The notes under the pieces are model-generated. The model was not told the DNA's origin, did not search any database, and saw only the letters and a program-made list of their open reading frames with translations. This document shows, in pieces, positions 45,051 to 55,840 of a stretch of DNA of 64,000 nucleotides. This DNA comes from Tulasnella sp. 424 (Eukaryota > Basidiomycota > Agaricomycetes > Cantharellales > Tulasnellaceae). The stretch covers positions 558,001 through 622,000 of the forward strand of contig WSUB01000002.1 of assembly GCA_019633425.1 (NCBI GenBank), given 5' to 3'. How positions within the stretch are numbered: position 1 is the stretch's first letter; the number at the start of each line of letters is the position of its first letter. The position numbers were made by a program, and so were the translations under genes.

Positions 45051-46195
45051 TTACGTCCTAAGACGATGAGCTTGCGCAAAGTTTTTCGCTGGTCCAAGAC
45101 GCTTTCCGCGAACTGCGAGATGGGCTACGAACCAGGTGGTCAGTCCGGTCGCTAATCTCGAGACATTGTGAAAGTACGCACTTTCTACTCGTTGCCATGG
45201 TTTATGTTCTATCTGTCCATCTACATTCAAACTCTTATTCCTGAATTCCCGAACAGCTTGAGGGCGTTGCAAGGAAATATGCAACCCAAGTTGTTTGGTG
45301 GTTGCTAGTGGGCGTACTGTCCTCGAACTAGCCAATAAGAACGTCAATCCAAATCGCAAAACGCTAGGCAATTGAGAATGACATACCCCACGATGACATC
45401 CTTTGGCCGGTTGCGGGGGTGCTGAGCCTTCCTGGACCTCGGCCCACCTCTGTCGAGAGTATCGTCCGAGTCCAGTTGGGGTTCAGAGCTCATGTCTTCG
45501 TCAGAATCCTCTTTCTCCTGTGCTATTGCCATCTTTGCCGCCTGGAAGACAGAATCTGGGAGGCGGTCGGGAATCGTCTTGGCCTTCTGCAGTGGCTTCG
45601 CTTGGGAGTGGGACTGAATGGAATCTTGAACTCCACCCCAGCTTCCTTCACCATCATCTTCATCATCATCCTCTGACTCGGCCTGTGCCATAGCGCGTTG
45701 CATGCGAGCGAGGGCGGCGCGATCAACGGGCTCCGAGTCCATCTCCTCGTTGTGCACGTTGTTAAGTGGATTTGCGCCCTTACTATCTCCCTTGCGCCTA
45801 GCTTCAGCTTTCAGACCTTTCTTGGTCCTATTTGGCGGTGTATTGTTAACTTTCATGCTTTCACGAACATCCTTCCGCGCCTTGAGCTCTGCTGCTTTTG
45901 CCTTGTTGGCTTCTTTCCGTAAACGAGCAGTCCTGGAGGTGGAGTAAGGGAGAGACCGGCAAAATTCGAGCATAAGAGCGTACCGTAAGTCATTTTCTCT
46001 CAATATTTTATCTCTTTTGGTCACTTCCTCCTTTCCCGCCCCGAGACTGACTGCCTCAGGCGGAGCATCTTCATCGTCTGTTTCTAGTGCAGGGCTTGAA
46101 ACGCGACCTGGTCTATAAATAACCTGGTCTTCTTCCTCTGTAAACTCCTCTGATCCAAATCGACGATGTTTGTTTGAAGGTCCTGCACTGGGCAT
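45051..46195 (-). CDS. UTP16/BUD21-like nucleolar protein
   Basis: Utp16/Bud21 is a component of the U3-containing small-subunit processome. The start at 46195 is MPSAGPSNKHRRFGSEEFTE. The protein is acidic and Lys-rich, with a central basic helix (RTARLRKEANKAKAAELKAR, near KVNNTPPNRTKKGLKAEARR), acidic repeats (AESEDDDEDDGEGSW) and LPDSVFQAAKMAI. A motif PKDVIVGSRTVRPLA spans an intron at about 45323-45383, as in Bud21-like proteins. A 51-nt stop-free intron (about 45934-45984) is likely after LREN. The C-terminal 80 residues are uncertain: a possible 64-nt intron near 45119-45182 would change the frame. The family call rests on overall composition and the IVGSRTVR segment and is moderate. 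The frame is open upstream of the start but overlaps the RBM25 leader. Confidence 0.6.
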
Positions 46196-46347
46196 TCCGA
46201 GAAATTCGTGGTTGCGGAGGGGAGCAAACTGTACTATGTCCGTGTAACGCCGGCTTTTATGTCCGTCCAATCGTTTCGATTCTGTCTCCTCCCTCACCGA
46301 GCGGTCCTCTCCATTACCTTCAACCACAAGCACCGCATCCCCGCAAA

Positions 46348-48635
46348 ATGATACCAAATCGAATGGGCCTTGGAATGCGCCCACCAATGATGGGCGGTGG
46401 CCCACCAGGCTATGGCCCACCGGGACAAGGACCTCCACTGTCAGCCCTTTCCGCTCAATCGCATCCTCCGCTGCCGCCCCAACAGCAACCCCAACCTACA
46501 GGTCCCAAGCTCACCGCATTTGTTGGGAGCATATCTCCAGGCATCACAGACGCGTTTCTCATTCAACTCCTCTCGGTATGTGGCTTCTCCGCCGGTGGTG
46601 AACCAACCTAACAACATGGTTTGATGTCCTCCCTCATTGTAGACGTGCGGTCCACTTCGTTCATTTAAGCGCACACCCACAGCAACTGGGAAACCGGGTG
46701 CCTTTGGCTTCGCTGAGTTTGATGAACCTGACGCTATTTCTCGAGCATTGAAACTGCTGAATGGTTTGACCCTTCCATCACTGGACGAAAGAGAGGGTCC
46801 CGCAAAAGTACTCAAGATCACCGCCGACACTAAGACTAAGGGCTTATTGGACCAATATGACGCGCAGAAGATGGAGACTGAGGTTGGCATACAGTCAAAA
46901 TTCGGTCGACGTATATTTCGCTAATTTTGTGCTCTGCTCTCCAGGACGACACCACCGCCTCGAACGAGTCGCAAGAACGGATTGATGCTCTCCTGAAGGC
47001 CCTACAATCTGGAGATTCACTTTCAGGGGAAGATCCTGGCAAGTCCAACGGTTATCAGGTTCCTGCTCACCTAAAGGACCTGCAGGAAGCGGACTTGCCC
47101 GAAAACCAGAGAGGCATTGTCTTGAGCGAGATAGCCCAGTTCCGCGAGCGAGCTATGAAGAAGGAAAAGGAAAAAACGGAGCGCGAGCGTCTCGCTGCAA
47201 CTGGAAGTCGCGATGTCGGATACGGTGGTCGTGCCTACGGAAACGGTGGTCCTCCTCCTAGCGGCCCGGCCAACCGTCCAAGGGAGAGAGTTTGGGGTAA
47301 ACCGCAAGATGGCCCGCCTCAGCAACCAGGTAGTTGGGGTCAAAACAGGAATCCTGGCTTTGTACGCGGCAGCGAGGACGTGCCCATCACGGGACCTGAT
47401 AAAGTGGCTGGAGAAACCGAAAAGACTGACGAGGAGCTAGAACGCGAACGCAAGTTAGCGAGGGAACGCCAAGAGGAACACTCATTCCGAGACGTAAGTA
47501 TTTACCGTTGACGCACGACTTTGCCCATCTGACGAATTTCACCGTAGCGAGAACGGCGTTACGAACCCAGAGAACGACAGAGAATAGCCGCTATCGAGCG
47601 CACCATGGCACGGGACCGCGTGGTTTCCGAGTCGGAAGACCGAGATCGGGCAGCAATGAAAACCAGTCTGGAGGCTTGGGACGATGACGAGTCGGATGAG
47701 CTGTTCTATATCGACCGCGCTAGGTGGCGAGCACAGAGAGTGAAAGTGTTGGCCACCGAGGTGGCTGCGGACGCAAACTCTCGGAAGATCGAAGAGCGGG
47801 AAGCGGAGCATCTACGTCAAGAGTCAGAGCGATTCCTCGCCCGCCAAATGGATGACCTTCGATCTCTCGCAGAAGAGCAGCGCAAGGCGGGCATGTTACT
47901 TGTCGGGGAGGAGTCGGGTCCACTGAGGCTGAATATGAGCATGGGACTCGGAGCGGAAGCTTCGAAAGAATCCTCAAAAGAGGCCACCGCTGTTGCTGCT
48001 CCTGCGACCGCCGTACCTGAAAAGCGTTTGGCTCCGGCAGTCTTTGGCGATGTAGACGACGAAGAAGAGACCTTGGGACGGAAGAGACGCAAAGGTCTCG
48101 TCAAGCTCGACTTTGGACTTGCGGACGGTGCCGAGGCTAGCAAGGAGCGACTGAATAAACTCAAAGAAGGCATTAGCCGCGACAAAGATATCCTCTTCAA
48201 GTTCAAGGTCCGATGGGAAGCCTTGAATGACGTGAGTGATGCTATTATCTATCTGTGAAGCTTTGCTTATCTGACAACACTTCCTCAGAATCTCATTGAC
48301 AGCAAGTTTGAACAAATCACAAAACGAAAGATGAAGGACTATCTCGGCGATCTCGAGGACGACGATTTGATCATGTTCGTCGTTGAGCATCTTAAGGACC
48401 ACAAACCTCCTCAGAAGCTCCTGGAAGGGCTAGAGTCGGTGAGTACCAAGCGTCGGCACCTACTAACTGATCCATGCCTGCGTGATGATATTGGGTTAAT
48501 CTTGCTGACGGTTCTTCACTTCAGGTCCTGATGGAGGAAGCCGAGGAGTTCGTCGTTCTCCTCTGGCGTCAAGTTGTGTTCGAGAGTGTTGCATATGCGG
48601 AGGGGTTAGAGACAGGAGACATCGTGTTGGCTTGA
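46348..48635 (+). CDS. RBM25/SNU71-like splicing factor (RRM + PWI)
   Basis: RBM25 (yeast Snu71) is a U1 snRNP-associated splicing factor. The protein of about 690 residues starts MIPNRMGLGMRPPMMGGGPP with a Gly/Pro/Gln-rich leader. The RRM has TAFVGSISPGITDAFLIQLL and AFGFAEFDEPDAISRALKLL. A central region is rich in Arg/Glu dipeptides (RERRYEPRERQRIAA). The C-terminal PWI domain is KRKMKDYLGDLEDDDLIMFV, then VEHLKDHKPPQKLLEGLES and EEAEEFVVLLWRQVVFESVA. This is the canonical RBM25 order. Six introns were inferred, including the PWI-internal one at about 48438-48524. The start is 152 bp from the divergent UTP16-like start. Confidence 0.9.
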
Positions 48636-49138
48636 TGAGTCCCGAGTCCTGGCGCTGCTTTGGCAAGCACTTCCGACATTCTTTACTGTCTGCGTCATAG
48701 GATGCGGTCGGTGTGGTTTCCAGCCTCTCCACCTTCAGCAATACTTCCACGCCTCGAGATTTGTACTTTACTTAACTCTTTGGGGCTTTGTGCAAGTGAG
48801 TACCCCCGTCGATTAGTAGCGTTTGCTTAATTTCCAGTGATTTTGCAACGAGCCGCACCGGTGTTCCCGGTGAGTGATCATACGCCAATCCGATCCTTGC
48901 ATTCACTTTCCGAGACCATTTCGCCCAAAACACCCGTCTGAATAACTAACACACAACCAATCGTCACTCGGTGAGTAGTCGGGTTTCATTGCTGGGTATC
49001 TGATTCTAGTTCGCCCCACCACTCGCCACGTACATTACAAATCCAATATGAGAAACCTTTCACTGGTCCATGCGCACGACAGAAAATCCTCGTTACTTTC
49101 CTCTATGCGAAGTGAAAGGGAGACTGCCCTTCATCTCA
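48636..49138. other. convergent spacer, RBM25 / YKT6
   Basis: About 0.5 kb between convergent stops. No gene was recognised; short open frames lack family features. Confidence 0.4.
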
Positions 49139-49937
49139 TTACATAATGACACAACAAGAGTTTTGCTGATTTAGACAGGGCCTGTTAGCGCGGACGCAGC
49201 AATGTAACCGAGCGAGACCAGCTTACCTTCTTCGCAGTCTTATAAAACATCTTGCTCTGTGCACTCAGGGCATTGGACCGATCTACCAGATTATCCAGCT
49301 TTTCTCCTCGCTCCAAGACGGACTCGATTGTCTTGTGCTGCGTACAGTAGGACGTTCAGCTGCGGATACTGTGTGGTGCTGGGGATGGTAGCCTCACCAG
49401 AATGATCTTTGTCTCATCGAGTTCCGCTTGCACCTTCATAATATTATCTGCTTGTTTAGGGTCTTGATACTTCGATAGATACTGCGCTGTCGCAGGGAAT
49501 GAGACGGCCGATGGATCGGACCAACTCGATTCTGGCACTGCCGTAGCAAACTCATCGAGAATCTTTGACAGTAGAGAGAATGCTGGGCGAACTGGATAGT
49601 CCTGGTCGGTAATCATGACAGCTTCAGTACGTTGGGAATAGGATCAACTTGTTAGCCATGACGAAAGGAACCCCTGAACGGGATGCAGATACTCACAGAC
49701 TAATTGCTTGTCCCCACCCCTGTTATATGCATGCGCCACATAATTACCCTCCTGGACGCTCTGCCTCTGGCCAGGCGCGGTGCGTTCTGCGACTGTCTTG
49801 GACATGAACGTCATGAATTCACCAACGCTGCCCTTCTGGTAGAATGAGAATGATGAAAGCTCGTGCTCTGAGGAAAGTGTCACGCTCTGCCCAGAAGGGC
49901 CGATATGAAGGATCGCAAGCGACAGGACCTTGACCAT
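49139..49937 (-). CDS. YKT6: YKT6, longin-domain R-SNARE
   Basis: Ykt6 is a lipid-anchored R-SNARE used in ER-Golgi, vacuolar and autophagic fusion. [16 protein letters not shown] begins the longin domain, with [17 protein letters not shown] and [32 protein letters not shown] and KILDEF follow after an intron. The SNARE helix is [16 protein letters not shown], then [20 protein letters not shown], with the zero-layer Arg in ERGEKL. A last short exon encodes QNSCCVIM at the C-terminus. CVIM is a CaaX prenylation box and the preceding Cys is the usual second lipidation site, both expected for Ykt6. No membrane helix. It is divergent from the MYND gene (156 bp). Identification is firm. Confidence 0.93.
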
Positions 49938-50093
49938 GGCGAAATGTAGTTGAGTGGTGTTGGTTAAAGTCGGGCGACGAAGCGGCTGTGGAAGTGATTG
50001 TTGGTTGAGACCAGAACGTAGACAAATAAGCACAGGTCCAGCGATTACTCTTTAAAGAATCTCTCCCTTGTCTCTTTCCACCACTTTGCCAAG

Positions 50094-51982
50094 ATGACAA
50101 TCGCGCCCGACTCTCCAGCTCATTTACTTGCAAAACTCCTAAAAAGCTCTATCTCTACTGCCGAGAAAGCGGCCGTCCTCCAAAAAATCGGCCCTATATT
50201 CAGCTTCGCCCAGCTGCCTGAGCCCGGTGATGACCCGAATTGGGAGGCATTCCGAGACGCTGAGGTCTTCGACTCTTTGCTCTTACTCGTCTCGGATATA
50301 TATGCGAATCATGTACGTCCGCTGCCTTTACGCCCCGAACTACTGGCATTCACTTGGCGCCTCGATCCCAGGGCGTAGCAATTAGCCCACTGCTGGTGGT
50401 GGTGCTGACGCACCTCCAAAACCTCTTTATAAATCCCCCAATGGCCAAATTGATATCTTCTCATCCTCGGATGAAGGCCGCTCTCTTGAATCACATGCCT
50501 CACGTCGTCGCCACGGCCCACCGTGCCTCGCCGACCGCCCGCAGTTCAGAGGATACCCAACTAGCCTCAATTCGAATGTCCACCCTTATTGTTATTGGTG
50601 CGCTCTTGAAGACAGAGGCGTTCAAAGACGACGAAGAGTTGTGAGTAATCTATTGCAGATTCCTCCCTTGCACCATGCGTGGAAGTCAAAGTTTTCTATC
50701 TAACTTTTCTGGATTTTAATCTAGCCTACGCTCTTTGGACAGAGAGAAGGTTCTATCGGTTCTGTTGGAAACATACATCACCTCACAACCAATACCAGAT
50801 GCGATTCAGCTGGGTTACGGCACCACCATCCTATCTTCCTACCTCAGAGACGGAGTCTTCGACAACACAGCAATAGAGGGAATCCTCGAGCACCACACAA
50901 CCGAAGATGTTGCTCGGCGTTGCCTTGAGCTGTTCGCAAGCGACACTCTCAGCGTAGACCCGATGTCATTTGGGCCCATCCACATTATGCTCTGTGCAAA
51001 TCACTCTCCCAAAATGCACCGCCCTCTGATCGAGGCTGGAGCACACAAGCTCACAATTGAGAGGTACTGGAGATGGATTGCTTCGAAGAAGCGGAATGAG
51101 GAAGATATGTGCTCGTCTGCCAGAGACATGGCCACCGCAATCAATTCGTGAGTGCATGAGTATTGCCTAGCGATGCAGGCTAACCCCACGACCTTAATGA
51201 AGGCTCCTTCGCTCCCTCGAGGGAAAGGAGTATACCGACCTTAAAAATCGTGTGGTCAAGGAAATGGATCCAACAGAGCTTATGCTTCTTCTTGGGCGAA
51301 CCCTACTCGGCAAAACGTCGTTCGAGTCCACCTGTTCGTCTCTTTACTTCACGGCAGAGGCATCGAATCTGATTTAGTCTCTTGCCAGCCGGCGACGTTC
51401 TTTCTATTGGTCGATGCATCGCCGATGCATTATCGAACGACAGGAAATTCATGGACTCCGACATGAAGACCGCCTACATGCACTGTTGCAAGTGTCTCGA
51501 CGATTTCATGTACTCGGCACCACATAAGGACGAAAACAGGGGGAAATCTCCGTCGTACGAGCCGGACAAGGAGCAACCCGATTTCACACCTGCAATCCAA
51601 GGTTGGAAAGAGTTCGGGAAACTACTGGGATTCGATAGAGAGAAAATTCTAGCTGAGGAGGCCGAGCGGCGGAAAGCCGAAATGCAGGGTATAGAGGGGT
51701 GTAGCTGGTTTAAGTGTTGCCTCTTTCGTGACACGAAGATAGCACCTCTAAGAGAGATGATGCGGTGCTCTGCGTGCAAGTCTGTAAGTACGGCGCATTG
51801 CGTCCATCCGTCAGATCAGGGATGTCTGACTTGGGTATTCTAGGTGCAGTATTGCGGTAAGCGCTGCCAGAAGCTGTGAGTTGTCCTGTGAGGGGCTTTC
51901 CGGTGACTTTATTGACTGGGATCTCGGCAGCGATTGGGAGGACGGAGGACACAAGGGGAAATGTACCAAGCGAAAGAAGTAA
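50094..51982 (+). CDS. C-terminal MYND zinc-finger protein
   Basis: About 540 residues. The N-terminal part is helical and looks armadillo/HEAT-like (SPLLVVVLTHLQNLFINPPM, MSTLIVIGALLKTEAF, LLETYITSQPIPDAIQLGYG). The C-terminus holds a MYND finger: MRCSACKS, then QYCGKRCQK, then DWEDGGHKGKC, giving the CxxC...CxxxC...HxxxC ligand pattern. The last two introns (about 51784-51843 and 51877-51931) fall inside the finger. The end is the Lys-rich KRKK at 51982. Such MYND proteins are abundant in agaricomycetes and generally of unknown function; MYND fingers bind proline-rich partner peptides. No SET domain is seen, so it is not a SMYD methyltransferase. Confidence 0.8.
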
Positions 51983-52310
51983 TGATCATAGGAGGGGGGT
52001 GGAGTGGGCGGAGTGTTAACTCAGGGGAAGGAGCGGACCTAAACCTGTAGCCGAGGGTTAGGATTGTTTGCAAAACGGAAAGCAAGGGAAATCGCCAAAG
52101 AAGGGATGCCTTTGAATACCATTTGTCCTATCCCACATTCGTAGCATCGCTGTAAATATTAAACATCAAGCCAACAGAGGAACCTCGGCGTAGCCACATG
52201 ACTTGATCGATTTTCGAGCCGTAGAAACAGCTTTGCCTTAGAGGGTGTCGAACGAACCAGAAAACGTTGCCTCGGCCAGAGTTGTTGCTACGTAAAAGAT
52301 GGTCATGTCC
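51983..52310. other. spacer between MYND gene and tRNA-derived repeat
   Basis: About 0.33 kb with no gene recognised. It begins with G-rich 3' flank of the MYND gene and leads into the tandem repeat. Confidence 0.4.
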
Positions 52311-52505
52311 GCGCCTCCTGTTGCCCCAAACGTGCTCGAGTCATTCTCCCGCGAAAGAAAATGAAAAGACTTGGCCCGGGTGGGACTCAAACCCATGACT
52401 TGCACGCGCCTCCTTGTCCTGTTGGCCCAAACGTAGCTCGAGTCATTCTCCAGTGAAAAGAAGCAAAAAGAATTGGCCCGTATGGGGCTCGAACCCATGA
52501 CTTTG
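52311..52505. repeat. tandem duplication carrying a tRNA-Ile 3' half
   Basis: Two diverged copies, 52311-52402 and 52406-52505, both run from gcgcctcc...gcccaaacgt through ctcgagtcattctcc to ...ggcccg...cccatgact. Each contains, on the minus strand, the 3' half of the tRNA-Ile and its downstream flank. Only copy B is attached to the complete tRNA. Differences are scattered, so the duplication is not recent. Confidence 0.7.
52372..52402 (-). pseudogene. tRNA-Ile 3'-half relic
   Basis: This matches the T arm and 3' acceptor strand of the tRNA-Ile at 52474-52575, but the T loop is changed (TTTGAGT instead of TTCGAGC) and no 5' half is present. It lies in copy A of the tandem duplication and is not expected to make a tRNA. 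Confidence 0.65.
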
Positions 52506-52575
52506 GAGTAGCGGATATGGGTTCGACACCTCAATCCTATTAGCTCCACACGCTAACCAACTGCGTCAACCGGCC
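52474..52575 (-). tRNA. tRNA-Ile(AAU) with intron
   Basis: Reading the minus strand from 52575: acceptor GGCCGGT, D arm ACGC-AGTTGGTTA-GCGT, anticodon stem TGGAG, loop start CTAATA with anticodon AAT. An intron of about 27 nt follows position 37. Then come anticodon stem CTCCA, variable AAGTC, T arm ATGGG-TTCGAGC-CCCAT, acceptor ACGGGCC and discriminator A. The 5:68 G-G mismatch is the same as I recall in other eukaryotic tRNA-Ile(AAU). All stems pair once the intron is removed. The internal promoter boxes are present as the D and T arms. The intron would require the SEN endonuclease, one subunit of which is encoded about 10 kb away. Confidence 0.88.
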
Positions 52576-54176
52576 TCGGATGGTAAGAGGCTTGCGTGAT
52601 CTAATATAGCTCGTAAGTTGAGGGATATGATCTTGACTCCTCATCCTAATGCACCAATCCTTTAGTCAACCTCTTTTTTCGTTGACCGGAGGCTGTTTAG
52701 TGCGCCCGGGCCAAGCACAAGCTGAAAATAGGTTTCTCGCTACTGCCGACGCTCGGCGGACGGTCCAAAACACGCCAAGCGGCTCAAAACTGCCAACCAC
52801 GGAGGTGGACCGTGTCTCGGTTTCCTGTAAGCTTGGCCTAATATGCTCAGGCGCCTTAGCGCGCTGCCGACCAACTCCGTTCTTGTGCTGGTTGGCGACT
52901 TCTTTTGTTGTCCCGCGCTTGGACCTTGTCCTTTCGGGCCTGTGCATAGAAGTAACAACCCACTATTCTTTCTCTAGCTCCCAAGTGACTTAATGTGAGC
53001 CGCTTGATAAACTCTCCTGTGGTCTTTCTTCTACTGGACATTGTGGATTTTTCTGGTCATTCCTGGCCCGTGGGCCGTAGTCCATACCACGAAACTCGGC
53101 ACGACCGACCCGGCATTGGTATGAGACGAACCACGTCATCATTGCTACGTTATCGTACCCAAGATCGACTGATAAGTTTACCAAGAAAATAGATCAGGGT
53201 GTGAATTCCAGCATCGCCGTGCCTGAGAATGTATCGGTCAAGCTGGTCGACTGCATGAAGACCTGCGATCGACAGTCGCGCGGCCCCCCCCCCCTTCTAA
53301 CACCACCTCTCGATCTGCACGAAAGCACTCAGTTAGATCGCTTCAGGTGTAAAGTAACATCCTCTTCACCGCATGGCTCCAAGCAAGGTGCTCGTATCGA
53401 GGAGGCTTGGATATGCCCCAGGGGCTTAATTTACATTGTCATTTTGATGAAGCCATCCGATGTTGGAATTATCTTTCTCGATCCTTGTGGGAATATCTCC
53501 CAATAGTACCCTAAATCGCTATGCTGCTCGGGTATCCGCATCGCTTTGCTGTGTGGGAGCGGTGGCTTTTGGTACAGCGGAGCCGAGCAGCCTGAGCGTG
53601 TGGAGAACCACGAAACGGGATTCGGAAAGTTTGGTCATATCGTCCATACATTCAAGATGTTGTGTACATATTTGAAAGGTCCCGATAGCTTGGATCTAAG
53701 GATAGAATTGGGTAATGCATCAAGGGAAATGCGCTGACTGAAAACTCCCTCCGAGTTGGCCCAACTTGGTAAAGCACTTGGAACACCGTACATATGGTAC
53801 AAAAGCACATGCAAAAAGTGCCAAAGCATCTAGCCTGTTCAGTTCGGGATCAAGTCCCCAAAGAAAGGTATCGGTGGGGATGAGGTGGTTGAATCATGTA
53901 CTTCAGCTCGGGATAATTCGACTTCGAGTTATAAACGATCGATCTTAAAAGGAAATTTCATAGAACCACAACGCGAATACTTCACTATCTAAACTTGTTT
54001 GAATACAGGTGACATCTAGCGGGAATCAAAGATACAAGGTTTCAGATGGCACCAACAAGGAGCGCCATGCCAAATAGCAGCGATCCGAACAAAAGGAGGT
54101 CCATAGAAGATAACCGAAATTTGGTCTTGAAAGAGTCGTTCGAAGGCTCCACATAGGACGCGAGATCGTGATCGAG
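52576..54176. other. 1.6-kb gene-poor spacer
   Basis: No gene was recognised on either strand. It contains a homopolymeric C run near 53284-53294 and short open frames without family motifs. It lies beyond the 5' side of the tRNA and beyond the 3' end of the NMN adenylyltransferase gene. Confidence 0.4.
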
Positions 54177-55840
54177 TCAAACGCTTTTCAGCGGAGGCTC
54201 CGTGACCTTGGGGTTGGCGTAGAGCTTATGATCGTAAATATATTGGATCACAGAATTGGGCAAGAGGAACCTGGGGTAGGAGAGAAATCAGAACAAAGTT
54301 CAATTGGAAGGTTGAATCGAAAGCACATACTTGATGCTCATCCCACGCTTAACGAAGAGGCGAACCTTGGTAGAAGAAATATCGTTATAAATCAACTGTT
54401 TGACCACAATAACATTTTTCCTATCAGACATTACAAAAAAGCGTCAGCATATCGACGGATTGGATCTGCTGGAGCAGCACGAACCTGTGTTGATACAAAA
54501 TATCGTGTGAGAGCAAGAACGCCCAAACGTCTGCGCCAGTCCTCTCTATGATGAGGCAACCGAAGCGGCCAAGAATGATGTGAAGCTGCGTATAAGACGG
54601 AGTAAGTTGCTGGTCGCGCCACCTGGCTCGCAAATACGCACATCGGGCTCGGACCAGACACCAGGCTCGCCAAAGGATTCAATCAGATCACCGCCAGCAA
54701 GGAGGACAATCTTAATCCTTTTCTTGGTTCCTATATAGTTGGAACGCTCAGTATCCGGTAAGCACAAACACGAGCTGGTCCATACCATCTTGAAGGGCGA
54801 TTCCACCGGCACCGTTGAGATGCTCGTCAAAATGCTCAAGCACCAAGGCGGTTCGCGTGTAATCAGGCTGAGATGCCTCCCACGGATCAACCATAAGCCA
54901 GGACGACGTCTGGTCCACTGCAAGTTCGCACATGCGAACGCGGTGAATGGCGGGAGCCAGGCCGGACTTCTTGTAAGTATCCGAGCTGCGGGATCAGAAC
55001 GCGGATAAGGTAAAGGCACTCCGGCACATCTGATGAGCCTGACATACACAGGAGAATAGTATCCACCCAAAATCTCGAACTTCTCCTCGGCGTCAACGGC
55101 ATCCTTGGCCATCTCAAACATACGGCTTAGGGAGAACCGAAGACGTAAGTACCCACACGAGTAAGCATGCCGAATCGGCGGTGGAGACCCTTACAGGTGG
55201 AGGTACGTCGGGGGAGAGAACGACCCGCATGCGACTAGTGGATTTTGTAGAGTCAGTATGATTGGAGCGGTGTGGGCGCTACCCTGAAACTGACCGATAA
55301 CGAGAGGAATTTTGGACTCGTCTGGCGTAGGAGGGGGCACATGCAGGTCAGTTATTGATCCGCTATTCGGGCAATGTTGATATCTGCGAATAACAAACCT
55401 TGCATCTGAGTGGCGAGACGATGGCGAGGGAAGTTGTACTGGGAAATATCATGAGTGAGGTTGATAGGAGAGGCAATTCTGGATGGGCGGTCCAAGTCCG
55501 TGTACTCGGACATGGGCCTCAAGGACTCTGCAACCGTCGGAGGCGACGGCTTATCCTGGTTGCCGGGAACTGGTGTCGTCGCTGGGGAGCGCCCGGGGGT
55601 CATCGCAGGCGATATAATATGCGAGGCCGCGCGAGATAGAACGGGGATGGGTCGTAGCGCGGCCCCGTTACGAACCACACCCGCCAGGCGAGAGGAGCCA
55701 TTGGGCAGGACGAACTGGTCTTCTTCAGCGTCCAGGTCGAACGCTGGAACAGCGTCGTTGTTGAGGTGGGTAGAGCCTGTGAATGGTGGGCTGTCGTTGT
55801 TGTACGACTGAACTGAGAGCGCTTGCATTTGTGGTTGCAT
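54177..55840 (-). CDS. NMA1: nicotinamide/nicotinate mononucleotide adenylyltransferase
   Basis: It joins ATP with NMN or NaMN to form NAD or deamido-NAD. The start at 55840 is MQPQMQALSVQSYNNDSPPF; about 145 disordered residues precede the catalytic domain. An intron at the YNFPRHRL...KIPLVI junction leads to VACGSFSPPTYLHLRMFEMA, which holds the GSFxPPT and HxxH-type nucleotidyl-transfer site. FEILGGYYSPV, SDTYKKSGLAPA, SSWLMVDPWEASQPDYTRTA, KIVLLAGGDLIESFGEPGVW, LGRFGCLIIERTGADVWAF, LIYNDISSTKVR (the ISSTxxR ATP-binding signature) and SVIQYIYDHKLY follow. Eight introns were placed; the last exon ends PPLKSV at 54177. All catalytic motifs are present. The N-terminal extension is longer than I would expect from animal enzymes, though yeast forms also have one. 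Confidence 0.92.
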
